Under the pieces are notes generated by a model. The model ran no database searches and was not told where the DNA came from. It worked only from the letters and a program-made list of their open reading frames with translations. A stretch of DNA of 20,101 bases from Rhizophagus sp. LPA8_4_AMF (taxonomy: Eukaryota; Glomeromycota; Glomeromycetes; Glomerales; Glomeraceae): NCBI GenBank assembly GCA_021464525.1, contig JADRCO010001344.1:1-20101 (forward strand). Reading direction: 5' to 3'. Numbering within the stretch: position 1 is the stretch's first letter; the number at the start of each line of letters is the position of its first letter. This document shows positions 8,417-17,171 of the stretch, piece after piece. The position numbers and the translations under genes are program-made.

Positions 8417-10471
8417 AACATTATCAAAAATTGTCTAAAAAAGGAAAGATTACATGATTATTTTGCCTGGTACACATGAATATATTGATATAGGCTAAAA
8501 AAAAAATATTGCAATTGTTGCATTATTAAGTTATTTCATTATTGTAATAGTGAAAAATTATTTGCTTGTTGTCGTTGAAATAATATATTAGCTTCTTGTT
8601 TTGTTGCAAGGATAAATTATTTGTCAAATTTGTAAAAGGTGGAACTGGAACTCTTTTTTCATTAGGCATGATAAAAGCTAGAAGATAGAAAGAGAGGTTG
8701 CTCAAGCACTGATCAACATTTTTTATTACAATTGATCGTAAAGCTTGTGCATCATTTCAATCACTAGGCAATTATATTGAGTAAGTGAACCCAGACCCCT
8801 CAAACCCATGTAGCGGTAATGCAATCATTCTTTCACACATACTATGTAAACACGTACGAAAAATTAATCAATTTCAGGTCGTCTTATAAAAATCACAATG
8901 TTTTTCAAATGTAAAATCCAATTACGCTTAATAGCACTTTACCTTGAAAGCGAGGTGCTTGGGAACGGTTTGAAACATGTATCCATGATTCGGAATTGCA
9001 ATAATTTATTCAAAACAGCCTTTTTTGTACTCTAAGCAAATAATTATTTTGTTAATGTCAACTTGCATTACTTTTTTTTGATAACATAAGAATGTTAATT
9101 ATTTTAATTGTATTTGTCGCATTCGTCAAGACGCAATGCAACTGCAAGACCTTTCAATTGAATTTGTTATATTTTTGTGCATTAAAAAAATAATACTAGG
9201 ACCATTCCAAATAAAATTCTCTCGTATTATAAATAAAATCTAGACTATCTTTTTTCGCGTAATCTTTCAATCGAACTTCTTCATATGCAATAATTTGGAA
9301 ATATAAATTATGGATAAAAAATCATTGTACACATACAGGTGTTATGTCAACACGACCATCATAGTAAAAAGCGACTGGAGTGCTGGGGTGATGGGTAATA
9401 TACTAATATGTAAAGCGCGAAAAGTCCTATATAAATAAAATCGATAATTATGAACCAGAATTATCTAATGATTAAACACAAATAATTTAAGTATCGCTTG
9501 TTTCTTTATAACGGGACAAAACTCTGATTATTCTCCTATCAAGACGAATTTTGATGAAGAATTGTTTGGGATAATTTTTTCAGCTAATTCATAGTTTTAA
9601 ATATTATAAAATTGATAAATTTTAGTTATTTTTACACCCATTTTTTTTTTACTTTCGTTACAATATCATCAAAAATTATGAACAAAAGACGTGAGCATTA
9701 TGAGTTAAACGAAAATTACAACATATCACATGACTTTTCAAAAGATGAATCATGATGTAATTTAATAATGTTACTACCTACTAAAATTATGGCGCGTAAG
9801 CAAGAGTTAAATTCGAACATGTGACGTTCATCATTTGATTCGTTATTAAAAGTCAATCATAACGTTGATGGAACTGCTTGGCTGAACGCAATTTTTCTAC
9901 TGTACCTAGCCAACGTACGACCTCGAATATTAGTTGTTTTTATGTATATGAGAATTATTACATTATAAACAACAATTAATTTACGCTTATGATCTTTTTT
10001 AAAACTATAAATTTATAATGAATTAATGAAAAAAAAACTTCATAAAAAAATTTTTTTATACATACACAGAAATTATTGCACTAAAATCAATATAAAAAAA
10101 AAACTTCCAATTTTTCAATTTTTAGCCATAACAATAAAATATATATTGGGATTAAGCAAGAGTTGTGCAATTGTAACATACGAAATAAACAATGTCTAAT
10201 TTTATAGATTTTTTAGGCTTATTATAAAATGCATTCTGCAATAATTTTTACAATTGAAACTAGAATACTCAAAATGAAGTAGTCGATCTTTTTGAAATTC
10301 ATCAAATTCATTTATAATACAACCAGAATTAAGAGATGAAGATCACTTCTAAAAAGGAAATAAAATAGCTTGATCCAATAATTCGGTAGATTTCTATAAA
10401 CGTGAACCAAGAACCAGAAAAAATACAATGCCACACTGTATTTATATGTCAGATCCTTGCCACAAGTTCTA
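8417..10471. other. Long AT-rich region without a supportable gene
   Basis: About 2 kb with dense stops on both strands. Weak points of interest: on the minus strand near 9000-8940 a reading AIPNHGYMFQTVPKHLAFK runs into GTAAAG, a possible donor, but no further exon can be joined. At 9869-9915 TTGGCT and AGCCAA form a loose hairpin. A less AT-rich patch lies at about 9368-9400. None is enough for a gene call. Confidence 0.45.
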
Positions 10472-10566
10472 TAGGTACTTGCTGCATGCCCACCGTAAAT
10501 CTAGCAGGTACCTGATGCAGTCTCAGCAGATACCGCAAATTCGGCAGGTACCTACCGCAATAGCGG
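10472..10566. repeat. Degenerate minisatellite with GGTACC cores
   Basis: On the minus strand, variants of GCGGTAGGTACCTGC followed by a GAATTT-like tail repeat about three times. GGTACC is exact at 10507-10512 and 10547-10552 and degenerate at 10473. The interspersed CCGCAA / CCGTAA blocks repeat as well. The GC content is clearly above the flanks. It abuts the open segment that follows. Confidence 0.65.
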
Positions 10567-10586
10567 TCAAGGGTGGCTTGTCATAG

Positions 10587-10829
10587 TCTTTTATTTATTA
10601 CAACGAAAATCTTGATAACAAAAGTGATGATACCACTGAATACTCAGTTTTTGCAATTTATAAAAGCAAAGTCAAAGAACGATTAGAAATCTTTCCTAAA
10701 TTTATTCAACAATTTATCACAAACACAACTTGTTTTTCGTCTTATGCATTTAAGATCTTTTTTTTTTTTGTAAACAAATTCACTATTCTCGAAAAAAAAG
10801 TTCTAAATTCTACTTATTCTATAATTTAA
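10587..10829 (+). pseudogene. Open segment without start, copy 1 of a duplicated segment
   Basis: Stop-free for 80 codons between TAG (10584-10586) and TAA (10827-10829), but without a suitable ATG. It reads YYNENLDNKSDDTTEYS, then KSKVKERLEIFPKFIQQF, then drifts into Phe-rich sequence from a T run. 10691-10740 matches 11680-11729 at 44 of 50 bases. The DDTTEYS stretch resembles DDPTEYS near the end of the intact protein at 13803-14060, so this may be a diverged relative. That link rests on seven residues and is tentative. The preceding TCATAG could be a splice acceptor. Confidence 0.45.
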
Positions 10830-11320
10830 TATCGTATTATAATCTTAGAAAAAGGAATGAAATATTTAAAACATCATCTTATGTATAGCTAAAAAGTCTT
10901 TTATTGTCTTAGAATTGGCCACGATAAGAAATTTACGCGTGGCGTGGATTGTTACATAGTGCAGTATTGTAAATAAATGGTCATTGTGGATTGATAATTA
11001 CAAGTTAGATTTATGTGAAAATTTAGTGTATAATTTTCTAGGTGCATTTTATTTTTTGAGTTTTTACAATGGATTTATTTATTTTTTAAAAAAAAAATTG
11101 TAGCGAAATTAACTTTACAGGTAGTAACTATTTGCATATTTTTTTATGCATAACGATAAGACTTTTTAAAACTTTTTTACGCTATTCCAAATACACTCCA
11201 AGTACAATTAAAATTCGGTACAATGTTTATATGATACCATTATATTCGGAGTTAGGTATTCATTCAAACATCAATTTAATTCACTAATCGGTAAACAACC
11301 GGACATCGAAAAAGTAAAAG
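10830..11320. other. AT-rich spacer
   Basis: No gene recognised. ACCGGACAT at 11298-11306 recurs at 15170-15178, suggesting a dispersed repeat fragment. Confidence 0.4.
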
Positions 11321-11325
11321 TACAG

Positions 11326-11333
11326 TATATAAA
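11326..11333 (+). promoter_or_regulatory. TATA box before the orphan WDPMELD tail
   Basis: TATATAAA followed by CCCC stands out from the surrounding AT-rich sequence by its classic form. It lies about 100 bp before the orphan C-terminal coding fragment. No ATG occurs between the box and the fragment other than the internal Met of the motif. Confidence 0.45.
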
Positions 11334-11424
11334 CCCCGTTTTATCAGTAACTTATAATTATAATATTTTTTCGCTTTCGTCACCAGAACACCGCCATACG
11401 TTCAAAAAATCCGATCTTTGAATA

Positions 11425-11460
11425 CGCTCTAGTGATTGGGACCCTATGGAATTGGACTAA
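11425..11460 (+). pseudogene. Orphan C-terminal tail of the WDPM(D/E)LD family
   Basis: In frame this reads R-S-S-D-W-D-P-M-E-L-D followed by TAA, with an in-frame TGA just before (11419-11421). The last 25 bases, from TGGGACCC through GACTAAT, differ from the end of the intact gene (14036-14060) at three positions only: two silent and one Asp/Glu. Upstream similarity is lost and there is no start codon. It is either a truncated paralogue or a last exon (CTCTAG at 11426-11431 could be an acceptor) whose other exons I cannot find. The TATA box 100 bp upstream suggests promoter and tail were brought together by a deletion. Confidence 0.6.
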
Positions 11461-11548
11461 TATGGTAAAGTTCTTGGACAGTAAATAATACGTCAAAATT
11501 TAGAAAATTTAATTTTTACCTCAAAATTGTAATATTAATAATAAAATG

Positions 11549-11729
11549 TCCGTTTTCTATCTATTATAGTGAAAATATTGATAACAAAGGTGATGATAAA
11601 TAAACACTAAATAATTTTAATATTTCCAATTTTATCAAGGCAAAATCGACAAACGTTTTCGTACAACTTGAAAAACCTTCTTTCCTAAGTATATTCGACA
11701 ATTTATCACAAACACAATTCGTTTTACGT
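11549..11729 (+). pseudogene. Copy 2 of the duplicated segment, broken
   Basis: Matches the segment starting about 10586, about 0.96-0.99 kb to the left. GAAAATATTGATAACAAAGG aligns with GAAAATCTTGATAACAAAAG, and the 50-base block at 11680-11729 is 88% identical to 10691-10740. Here the reading ENIDNKGDD meets a stop immediately (TAA after GATGATAAA) and later frames are broken. CTATTATAG directly before the start resembles a splice acceptor. No function can be assigned. Confidence 0.55.
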
Positions 11730-12824
11730 TAATGTCAGTATTAAGATTTATTAAGAAACTATATAATATATAATGTTAAAAGTTAGTATAAGTTCATTAA
11801 TTAAACTAGGAAAACGGAAACCGTTAAAGTCCGTTGCGCTTATTTACTCGGTATCTTTTTTTATTAAAAAAAATTGTTTAAAGCAGTGTTACGTAAAAGT
11901 GATGTATAATCAAAAAAGGAAAAAACAGGGGTAATTAGTGAGGTGACGTCAGCGGATGGACAGAAGGAAAATTTCATGGGTTAATCCAAAATCATTAATT
12001 CGTTATAAGTGCTCTACAATAGAAAGTCCTTCGCTACGCTCGGACAATAAGTTTTTTTAATATTTAATAAATAAATTCTTTAATAACAACCTTACAATCG
12101 TAATAAACCGATTAATTATCTTTTCTATCGTAAAACTAAATTTTACTTTGTGATTGTATAAAAACGTTTTATTATATTAAAAAATGGAAAATATATACAC
12201 CATAGTTGCTGTATATTATTTACATTAAACCTGCGAATTAGAGTACGATTTTCCTTACTAGTAGATTAGTTTAATCGACACTTGTATAATAAATGACAAA
12301 TAGTAAATTAAGACTTTAAATTCTTCGCATGAACAATATTTTCAACAAAGGGCGAGTATACGGAAACATCCGAAAGAAACAAAAAGACCAAAAAATTAAA
12401 AATCTATTTTTGACCAATAAATTCCAACCCTCCAAAATTTCGAATAATATTTGATTCTTAGCATGAACATATTAGTAACTCATGTGATCTTGTTCATTTA
12501 AAAAGCTAAACAAACAATGTAATAGCTCTATAATTAGCTTGGACGATAATTTTGAAAAGTAAGTCCATTTTATTAATTTTATTAATGCGTTCATATTTAT
12601 TAATAAATGGTTACACAAAATAGGAATGGTCAGATTTTTTTTTAGCCTTAATATTTTAGTAGTTTAAATAGATATCATTAGATGTAGTTTCTCAGCTCTT
12701 CATATAAGAAAAAGCAAGAATCTTTAAAATTTGAAAATTTCTAAATTTAATATTAAGTATTTCTGAAAGCATTACTATACAATATAATGTCTGATAGAAA
12801 TATACACATATACTATTGTTGGCA
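11730..12824. other. AT-rich spacer with one CRE site and one GC-rich motif
   Basis: No gene. It contains a perfect CRE (TGACGTCA, 11944-11951) in a GTGAGGTGACGTCAGCGG context, and GTCC...GGAC at 12026-12045 flanking TTCGCTACGCTC, a short GC-rich block unlike its surroundings. Elsewhere all frames are closed by stops. Confidence 0.45.
11944..11951. promoter_or_regulatory. CRE-like palindrome TGACGTCA
   Basis: A perfect 8-bp CRE/ATF site within a GC-richer 18-bp patch. The same octamer occurs at 3299-3306. bZIP factors of the CREB/ATF class bind it in fungi. No gene start is evident within 500 bp. Confidence 0.35.
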
Positions 12825-12835
12825 TATATATAATA
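12825..12835 (+). promoter_or_regulatory. Possible TATA box of the 37-aa short ORF
   Basis: TATATATAATA lies about 66 bp before the ATG at 12901, a usual fungal distance. In such AT-rich DNA this can arise by chance. Confidence 0.3.
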
Positions 12836-12900
12836 TACTATTGTTCAATTGGTGTAAATTTGATACGATTAATACAAGAGGGAATAAATTATAATTTAAG

Positions 12901-13014
12901 ATGGATAATGGACAAACCAGATTGAACAGCTACCCCACCTCGTGTGTAAAAAAAAGCATTGATAACTATTTCGTTTGTAATGAGAATTATTTATTGCCAA
13001 TCAAAAAGCGTTAA
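12901..13014 (+). CDS. Candidate small protein, 37 aa
   Basis: ATG at 12901 (context AAGATGG, purine at -3) to TAA at 13012-13014. The peptide starts MDNGQTRLNSYPTSC, contains a second Cys (YFVCNENY) and ends PIKKR. Composition is mixed and soluble, richer in Asn, Ser and Cys than translated spacer, and a TATA-like box lies about 70 bp upstream. There is no signal peptide or known domain. GTGTGTAAA inside could be a splice donor, so this may be a first exon. Chance remains a real alternative at this length. Confidence 0.3.
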   Translation: MDNGQTRLNSYPTSCVKKSIDNYFVCNENYLLPIKKR

Positions 13015-13802
13015 ATTTAGTAACATAATGTATAATACCAGCTTAAATTTTTAAAAACTGACCGACATTAATGTATATAATAATTTAGTATATTAAACTG
13101 AAATTCTTTGCCCAATAGAGAATAATTAACGTTGTCATAATTTTTCGTCTAGTAATTTATTTTCTTATAGAAGTTACGAAACTTTTTATATGAGAATAGA
13201 ATAATCCACGAATAAATTGATTACATGAAATTGAGAATGTCAATAAATAATTTAACGACGTACGTGATACAGTGATACTGTCATAACCTCACCTTGATCA
13301 AGTCCGTAGTTGATCTGCATGAACGCAAAAGTCGCAAATGTTTACTTTGTTTACTTAAATTGTATAACAATGAAGTTGATTATTTTAATAAACCAAAAGC
13401 AATACAATAAGAACTATGTATATTCTAAAGCTTAATATTAATTACTTATAAAACAGATATATAGGAATCGACCCAAACATTTGTTACATTTTTATTATTA
13501 TTATCTGAATTACATGTCTGCATTTTTATAAAAATTAATGGAATTAGTGAAGAAACAAAACTTAGCTTACCTATTTTGTTATAATAGTTTTTTTAGTTTT
13601 TTTTTCTTTTGAGAAATGTTTTTGTCTAATTAGTTTTGAAATACTTGCTTTTTTTCTCGAGTGTGTAACGATTACTATTTATTGCTGAATTGTCTTTGTT
13701 GAAAATCATTCGGCGCAGAAGCTTTTTAATTCATTTAAATGAGCCATCAATTTTTTTATTAGTACAAAAAAAGACTTTATTCGTTTTCTTTTCAAACATT
13801 CA
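13015..13802. other. 5' flank of the 85-aa gene
   Basis: No gene. A GC-richer patch around 13256-13325 (ACGACGTACGTGATAC, then CATAACCTCACCTTGATC) may be regulatory. AGTGTGTAACGA at 13660-13671 is identical to 12 bases of the transposon end at 14158-14169. The last 60 bp before the ATG are T-rich with no canonical TATA box; TTTAAAT at 13734-13740 is the nearest candidate. Confidence 0.4.
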
Positions 13803-14060
13803 ATGTCGTCGAAAAGCTATAAACGAAGAACAAGCAGAAATCCATATATTCAAGAAACTAATCTAAATAACGATGTTAGCAAGAGAACTGAGGAAAGACC
13901 TAAAAATTGTGTCTTGACTACAAAAAAACAACCGAAATTACTTTCTAGTAATGTAAAAAGAAACAATCAAATTATTAATAAACTTACAGAATATCCGGTC
14001 CCAATGGAGATAGATGATCCCACTGAGTATAGTTCATGGGACCCCATGGATTTAGACTAA
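13803..14060 (+). CDS. Small basic protein with conserved acidic tail WDPMDLD, 85 aa
   Basis: Single open frame from the first ATG to TAA. Residues 1-60 are strongly basic and polar with patches KSYKRRTSR (4-12), KR (27-28), KKQPK (41-45) and VKRN (51-54), which could act as nuclear localisation signals. From residue 63 the charge flips: EYPVPMEIDDPTEY, then SSWDPMDLD. PM(E/D)(I/L)D occurs twice (67-71 and 81-85). There is no signal peptide, membrane segment or known domain. The terminal peptide recurs as WDPMELD in an orphan fragment 2.6 kb upstream with two silent changes and one Asp/Glu change, suggesting a family whose C-terminus matters. By analogy with C-terminal acidic docking peptides such as EEVD, it may bind a partner; that is inference. 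It could have upstream exons, but the frame is complete as it stands. No functional annotation can be given. Confidence 0.7.
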   Translation: MSSKSYKRRTSRNPYIQETNLNNDVSKRTEERPKNCVLTTKKQPKLLSSNVKRNNQIINKLTEYPVPMEIDDPTEYSSWDPMDLD

Positions 14061-14156
14061 TGTTTCTATACCTTCTAATTTAAACGCAAATTTACTATGT
14101 ATATATTACGAACATACATTAATTACGGTATAAAATCATCTGATTCACAAGTTTCT

Positions 14157-14602
14157 CAGTGTGTAACGAAAAAAATTGCGGCTAGAAGAAAAATTGAATA
14201 TCTCAATCATTGTGTAATATAATCGAATATTAAGTTCATAGAAAGCCTATCAATTATGATATTTAATAAATAAAAAATTATTATAAAGTACTATGTTAAA
14301 ATTTTTAAAATTATTATATATATACATTACATATTTTTAAAACTTAAAAAATTGCCAATGAATTTTAATTGGTCCAAAAATTAAGTAGAATAGCAAGTTG
14401 GGTAAAATTTTAATATGTAAAACATTTGAGATTATTTGACTTATTATGATTGTTTATCAAGGTATTAAGATATTTAATTTTAGTAATTCAAATCATGCAA
14501 ATTTTTATAAATTATAAATTTGGATTCATTCTATAAATAAAAAAAAAATTTTGTTCACTGGTCAACAAGAAATTAAGAAGCAACTATTTTCGTTACACAC
14601 TG
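14157..14602. mobile_element. Non-autonomous Tc1/mariner-like element (446 bp)
   Basis: The left end begins CAGTGTGTAACGAAAA and the right end, reverse-complemented, begins identically. Over 23 bp the two ends agree at 21 positions. CAGTG-starting inverted ends inserted at TA are typical of Tc1/mariner. The right end is followed by TA, but the left is preceded by CT, so the target duplication is damaged or the boundary is slightly off. The interior is pure AT-rich filler without a transposase, so it would depend on an enzyme from elsewhere. It starts 97 bp after the stop of the 85-aa gene and contains AATAAA (14265-14270), which could serve as that gene's polyadenylation signal. A related end lies at 19896. 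Confidence 0.7.
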
Positions 14603-15017
14603 TAGATATGACAGTACATGAACCAATATATTTTTTAAAATTCATCCTTAAATATTTTGTAAGTCTAGTGATTCGTTCTTTTATAATTAATTGTCGTACC
14701 ATTTGCTATTCTAAGTATTTTGATTATTTCAATCTTTCCATTTTTCTTTTCATATAATTAAAAATTTATTTCTATAAATGGTGGCAAGTTTTTTGCCATG
14801 ATATTGTATAGTATTATGCACACTATCCTACATTAGGCGATAGAGTTTCAAACTAAATTAGCTTATTCCTGTAAAGCAAACCATTTTGTTGATGTTCAGT
14901 CGATTAAAAATAAGAGGGTTTTAATGGCCGACTATGAGATTGAATCAGTAGCATTAAATCTATTGGACATCTCAGCATTCCTAATGACCGAAAAATAACT
15001 CATTTATTAGATGTGGG

Positions 15018-15040
15018 GATATCGGTCATCGGCCGATATC
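15018..15040. repeat. Perfect hairpin GATATCGG / CCGATATC
   Basis: 8-bp perfect arms (15018-15025 and 15033-15040) around a 7-nt loop TCATCGG, in a patch less AT-rich than its surroundings. Possibly the core of a decayed foldback element or a protein-binding palindrome. Confidence 0.5.
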
Positions 15041-15222
15041 TCTATTCCCTTATCATTTATCAAATAATATAATGGCTGTTACTTTAATCCGTAAAATTTT
15101 ATAAAAAATGGGATCTAGATATTTTTGCATCCCGTGATTAGCTATACGCCATCTTTACGCCTATAAGCAACCGGACATTTCCGTGCCGAATCATAAATAC
15201 GATATCTAAAAAAGTCTGATTG

Positions 15223-15253
15223 TAATGCCCTATTAATCGAATAAGAGGCATTA
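15223..15253. repeat. Hairpin TAATGCC / GGCATTA
   Basis: 7-bp perfect arms with further partial pairing of CTATT and AATAAG inside, and a loop centred on AATCG. Two hundred bases from the hairpin at 15018; both may belong to one eroded repeat. Confidence 0.4.
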
Positions 15254-16057
15254 TTCTGTAATTATCGGAATTTTCTAATCGAGAATTTGAAAACAGAATC
15301 CTTAAAAATTATTTTGCATATCTTGCGTACATTTAAATATTTTTTTTTTTAATATTATTACCAAATAAAATACATATGCAGATCGAATACCAATAATCTC
15401 ACATGGATTTTCATAATTATATAAACATTTAGAATTGCATGATATGAGGCGATAAATAATTTTCCATAAATTATATTGTCTTTGTTTTACCAAATGTTCG
15501 TGTAAAATCGAGTTTCATCTATACATTATCAATTTATCATCTTTTAATAGTACAGAGATATGAATGATAAATAAATATATAAGTCAATATTAAATAAAGT
15601 AAACCGGTAAACTTGTCATACAATAAAATTTACACGAAAATACAAAGAAGTAAATTATAGATATTCTTATCATACTAATCTTAATATATCCTTATATTAT
15701 ACGGAATGAATGAAGTTTAAGTAAAGTGAGTTTTAAAGTTAATTAATTACAAACACTTAAGCTAAACTCTAATGATTTTAGAAGAATTTAGTGCATAATA
15801 TTATCAATCATTTTTTTTTTTTTTGGTTAATATCACTTAATTATTGCCTATTTTAAACGTTTATTTGCTCGCGTTTTTTTTTTGAAACTTAACTGAATTT
15901 AACGAACTGAGTAATAAACAGAATGATAAAAGTCAAAATAACATAAAAACTTAATAATATTTGTGTTTTTACTGCTAGAGGAGAACTTAAAAAACAATTG
16001 CATAAGAAGTTTGTGTTTTTTACTGAGATAAAATTTGAAGATTAATCTTCATTTTTC

Positions 16058-16456
16058 TTAATTTTTATCGAAAGAATTGCTATATTCGTTAACAACAATA
16101 TTGTTGTTGAAACTTTGTGTCGTAAAACTTGCTAATTTTTGTAAATTTTCTAACGTGAAACTCGATAAATCATATTCCAATTCGCAAGGTATATTATTCA
16201 ATGTAAATTTTGCATTGAATAAGGACAATTCGAGTTTATTCCTCGGCGGACGGTTTTTAAAATTATTAATAACCTCTTCAATTCTGTTTACTTTATTAGA
16301 AAGTAAATTGACACTATCGTTTGTATCTTTACAATAAGAACACGCCAATTTCGTATATTTTCCTCTAGTTTTCTTGCCGTTACCGTTATTCAAATTAACT
16401 ATTTGAGTAAACGGCGCTTCGAATGCTCTTGGTTCATCATTGTTTGACGACGACAT
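16058..16456 (-). CDS. Protein with a half Zn2Cys6 motif and a coiled-coil-like segment, 132 aa
   Basis: Single-exon frame from ATG (16456) to TAA. Residues 1-27 are a Ser/Asn-rich leader. Residues 28-42, KKTRGKYTKLACSYC, match the opening of a fungal Zn2Cys6 DNA-binding domain (basic arm, RGKYT-LAC-x2-C). The next residues should be basic with Cys at +7, yet here they are KDTNDS and the other four cysteines are absent; the only later Cys is 91. Residues 49-66, SVNLLSNKVNRIEEVINNF, look like the short coiled coil that follows the cluster in such factors. The tail (75-132) is mixed polar with FTLENLQKLASF. As written it cannot form a binuclear zinc cluster. It may have lost the middle by internal deletion, or act as a partner that dimerises without binding DNA; both are inferences. 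GTAAAG at the CxxC codons resembles a donor, but no acceptor restores the cluster. Promoter candidate: TATA at 16526-16537. Confidence 0.7.
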   Translation of the reverse strand: MSSSNNDEPRAFEAPFTQIVNLNNGNGKKTRGKYTKLACSYCKDTNDSVNLLSNKVNRIEEVINNFKNRPPRNKLELSLFNAKFTLNNIPCELEYDLSSFTLENLQKLASFTTQSFNNNIVVNEYSNSFDKN

Positions 16457-16525
16457 TGAGAATTGTTTTAAACAATAATAAATTCGATAGAAATTTTAAT
16501 CATCTTTTTGAATTTCTTTTAAGTG

Positions 16526-16537
16526 CTATATATAATC
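16526..16537 (-). promoter_or_regulatory. TATA box of the half-Zn2Cys6 gene
   Basis: On the minus strand the sequence reads GATTATATATAG, about 70 bp before the ATG at 16456. The form and spacing suit a fungal core promoter, though AT-rich DNA gives such matches often. Confidence 0.4.
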
Positions 16538-17171
16538 AGTAATTTCATTAATGATTTCATTTAAACAAAATGATGAATAAACAGGTTTTTATAATGTTAC
16601 ATACGTTCTAACGCGGAATTGTCCGGCATAAATTATTCACAATCATTTATTAGCCACATTAAAATTCTTTGTTTATAAAATCATGATGCATCATAATTTT
16701 ACTTTTTCGATTTATTTATAGCACTTAATAGTATAATTGAATTATAATCAATATTCTCTAATGTATAAATTTATGATAGCAATTTGAGGAGTTTATATAG
16801 TCAATACTGTCAAGACCTTTAAGGATGATCTTGTTTATCGCCACGAAATCAATCCTACAATGTACATATTAAGTAGCACTGGGCAGGGTTTTTTTTCCAG
16901 ATATATATGATAGTGAATCTTTAATAGGCATGTAGCGTACACTATAAATAACCTAATAAAGGTTGATTCAAGATAACGGGAAAAAAAAAAAATTTATTTA
17001 TTCACCCTAAAATAACTTTCTGGTTAAAATTCCAACAATAAATTCTTTTTTTTTTCCTTCGTCTGAAAAATTTCTTTTTACGGGTCCCGAAATAATGTTA
17101 CGCGGAATACTATTATTGTTGCTGATAACTTACTTATAGAGACATGTAAGTTCATGATTTAAGGTTTGAAG
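16538..17171. other. Upstream flank, no gene
   Basis: AT-rich spacer. It includes an A14 run near 16981-16994, a T-rich run near 17047, and a short CGGGTCCCG palindrome near 17081. No frame or RNA recognised. Confidence 0.4.

Larger units (their letters stand above)
14603..16057. other. Intergenic region with two hairpins
   Basis: No gene. Apart from the two hairpins listed separately, it has ACCGGACAT at 15170-15178 (also at 11298), a T14 run near 15812-15825, and a 15-bp direct repeat TTTGTGTTTTTACTG-like at about 15960 and 16010. Short frames at 14551-14757 and 15302-15493 are AT-driven and unlike real proteins. Confidence 0.45.

Noticed and set aside
12026-12045. GTCC...GGAC as a structured RNA or attachment site
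   Set aside because: Only four base pairs form and the inner bases do not pair; left as a compositional oddity.
14551-14757. 68-codon plus-strand frame
   Set aside because: TTG start inside the transposon end, running out into AT-rich spacer; no protein-like features.
16077-16337. 86-codon plus-strand frame
   Set aside because: Shadow of the half-Zn2Cys6 gene on the other strand.
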